6,377 nt of DNA from Pseudomonadota bacterium (GTDB lineage Bacteria > Pseudomonadota > Alphaproteobacteria > Kiloniellales > J153): positions 1 to 6,377 of the forward strand of contig JACZWN010000188.1 of assembly GCA_022572105.1 (NCBI GenBank), in the 5' to 3' direction. Below the pieces are notes generated by a model, which saw nothing but the letters and a program-made list of their open reading frames with translations, was not told the origin of the DNA and made no database searches. The translations under genes and the position numbers were made by a program. Of this stretch, positions 6,059 through 6,377 are shown in pieces. Within the stretch, counting starts at the first letter, position 1; every line of letters starts with the position of its first letter.

Positions 6059-6070
6059 AGGAAAGGGACC
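6059..6070 (+). promoter_or_regulatory. Ribosome binding site of yqjG, compatible with two nearby starts
   Basis: AGGAAAGGG lies just before ATG 6071 and a second in-frame ATG at 6077. AGGA is eight bases before the first ATG, while AAAGGG is nine bases before the second, so the site does not settle the start. Confidence 0.6.
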
Positions 6071-6377
6071 ATGGCGATGGGTCGATCGATCGACGGCGTC
6101 TGGCACGATGACAACTCCGACCGGCATACCCGGGACGGGCGCTTCGTCCGCCGAGACAGCCAATTCCGCAACTGGGTGAGCCGCGACGGCGCGCCGGGCC
6201 CGAGCGGCGAAGGCGGCTTCCAGGCCGAGCCGGGGCGCTATCACCTCTACGTCTCGCTCGCCTGCCCCTGGGCGCACCGCACGCTCATCCTGCGCAAGCT
6301 GAAGCGCCTGGAGGAGGTGGTCTCGGTCTCGGTCGTGCACTGGCACATGGGCACGAACGGTTGGGAGTTCCGCGCGG
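6071..6377 (+). CDS. yqjG: Glutathionyl-hydroquinone reductase (YqjG/ECM4-type, xi-class GST), 3' end cut by window edge
   Basis: 102 residues are visible and match the N-terminus of E. coli YqjG closely: IDGVWHD, FRNWVSRDGAPGPSGEGGF, then RYHLYVSLACPWAHRTLILRKLK and SVSVVHWHMGTNGWEF. The CPWAH motif holds the catalytic cysteine (Cys65 from ATG 6071, Cys63 from ATG 6077, the latter equal to E. coli Cys63). These cytoplasmic enzymes use glutathione to reduce glutathionyl-hydroquinones to free hydroquinones, rescuing conjugates formed from benzoquinones. The second ATG aligns exactly with the E. coli start, so the protein may begin at 6077. It is 17 bp after doxX with its own ribosome binding site, probably the third gene of the pirin operon. 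The C-terminal helical domain lies beyond the window. Confidence 0.95.
   Translation, partial: MAMGRSIDGVWHDDNSDRHTRDGRFVRRDSQFRNWVSRDGAPGPSGEGGFQAEPGRYHLYVSLACPWAHRTLILRKLKRLEEVVSVSVVHWHMGTNGWEFRA

Overview
The window is very GC-rich and densely packed, with extensive accidental open frames on the wrong strand. The gene set (LPS heptose biosynthesis, SpeD/SpeE polyamine synthesis, a pirin/DoxX/glutathionyl-hydroquinone reductase cluster) is Gram-negative. The style of the heptose kinase, GmhA and the N-terminally extended SpeD suggests an alphaproteobacterium, possibly Rhodospirillales. That assignment is inference from remembered protein style, not from a search.

Left block (1-1264, minus strand): gmhA (sedoheptulose-7-phosphate isomerase) is followed by the start of hldE/rfaE1 (heptose-7-phosphate kinase), which runs off the left edge. 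Both act early in ADP-heptose synthesis for LPS core. The 73-bp gap between them holds four perfect copies of a 12-bp repeat, the last of which supplies the hldE ribosome binding site. The gmhA leader holds three near-perfect copies of a 24-bp repeat. GmhA has Gln where E. coli GmhA has its catalytic His180.

Middle block (1265-2800, plus strand): a divergent intergenic region precedes speD and speE. The two genes overlap by 4 bp (GTGA) and together make spermidine from decarboxylated SAM and putrescine. The convergent junction with the next minus-strand gene carries a 15-bp tandem duplication that repeats a stop codon and can fold into a GC-only hairpin.

Right block (2854-6377): a minus-strand pair, lysR then a DMT/EamA transporter (ATGA overlap), is divergent from a plus-strand series pirin, doxX, yqjG (glutathionyl-hydroquinone reductase, cut by the right edge). 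An AT-rich 149-bp intergenic region separates them and contains a perfect 9+4+9 palindrome, a good LysR-type operator candidate. It lies inside a plausible lysR core promoter and just upstream of AT-rich pirin -10 candidates. The content resembles the E. coli yqjF-yqjG...yhaJ-yhaK neighbourhood (DoxX, hydroquinone reductase, LysR, pirin) in a rearranged form. My main proposal is that this is a LysR-controlled quinone/electrophile detoxification module with an associated membrane exporter.
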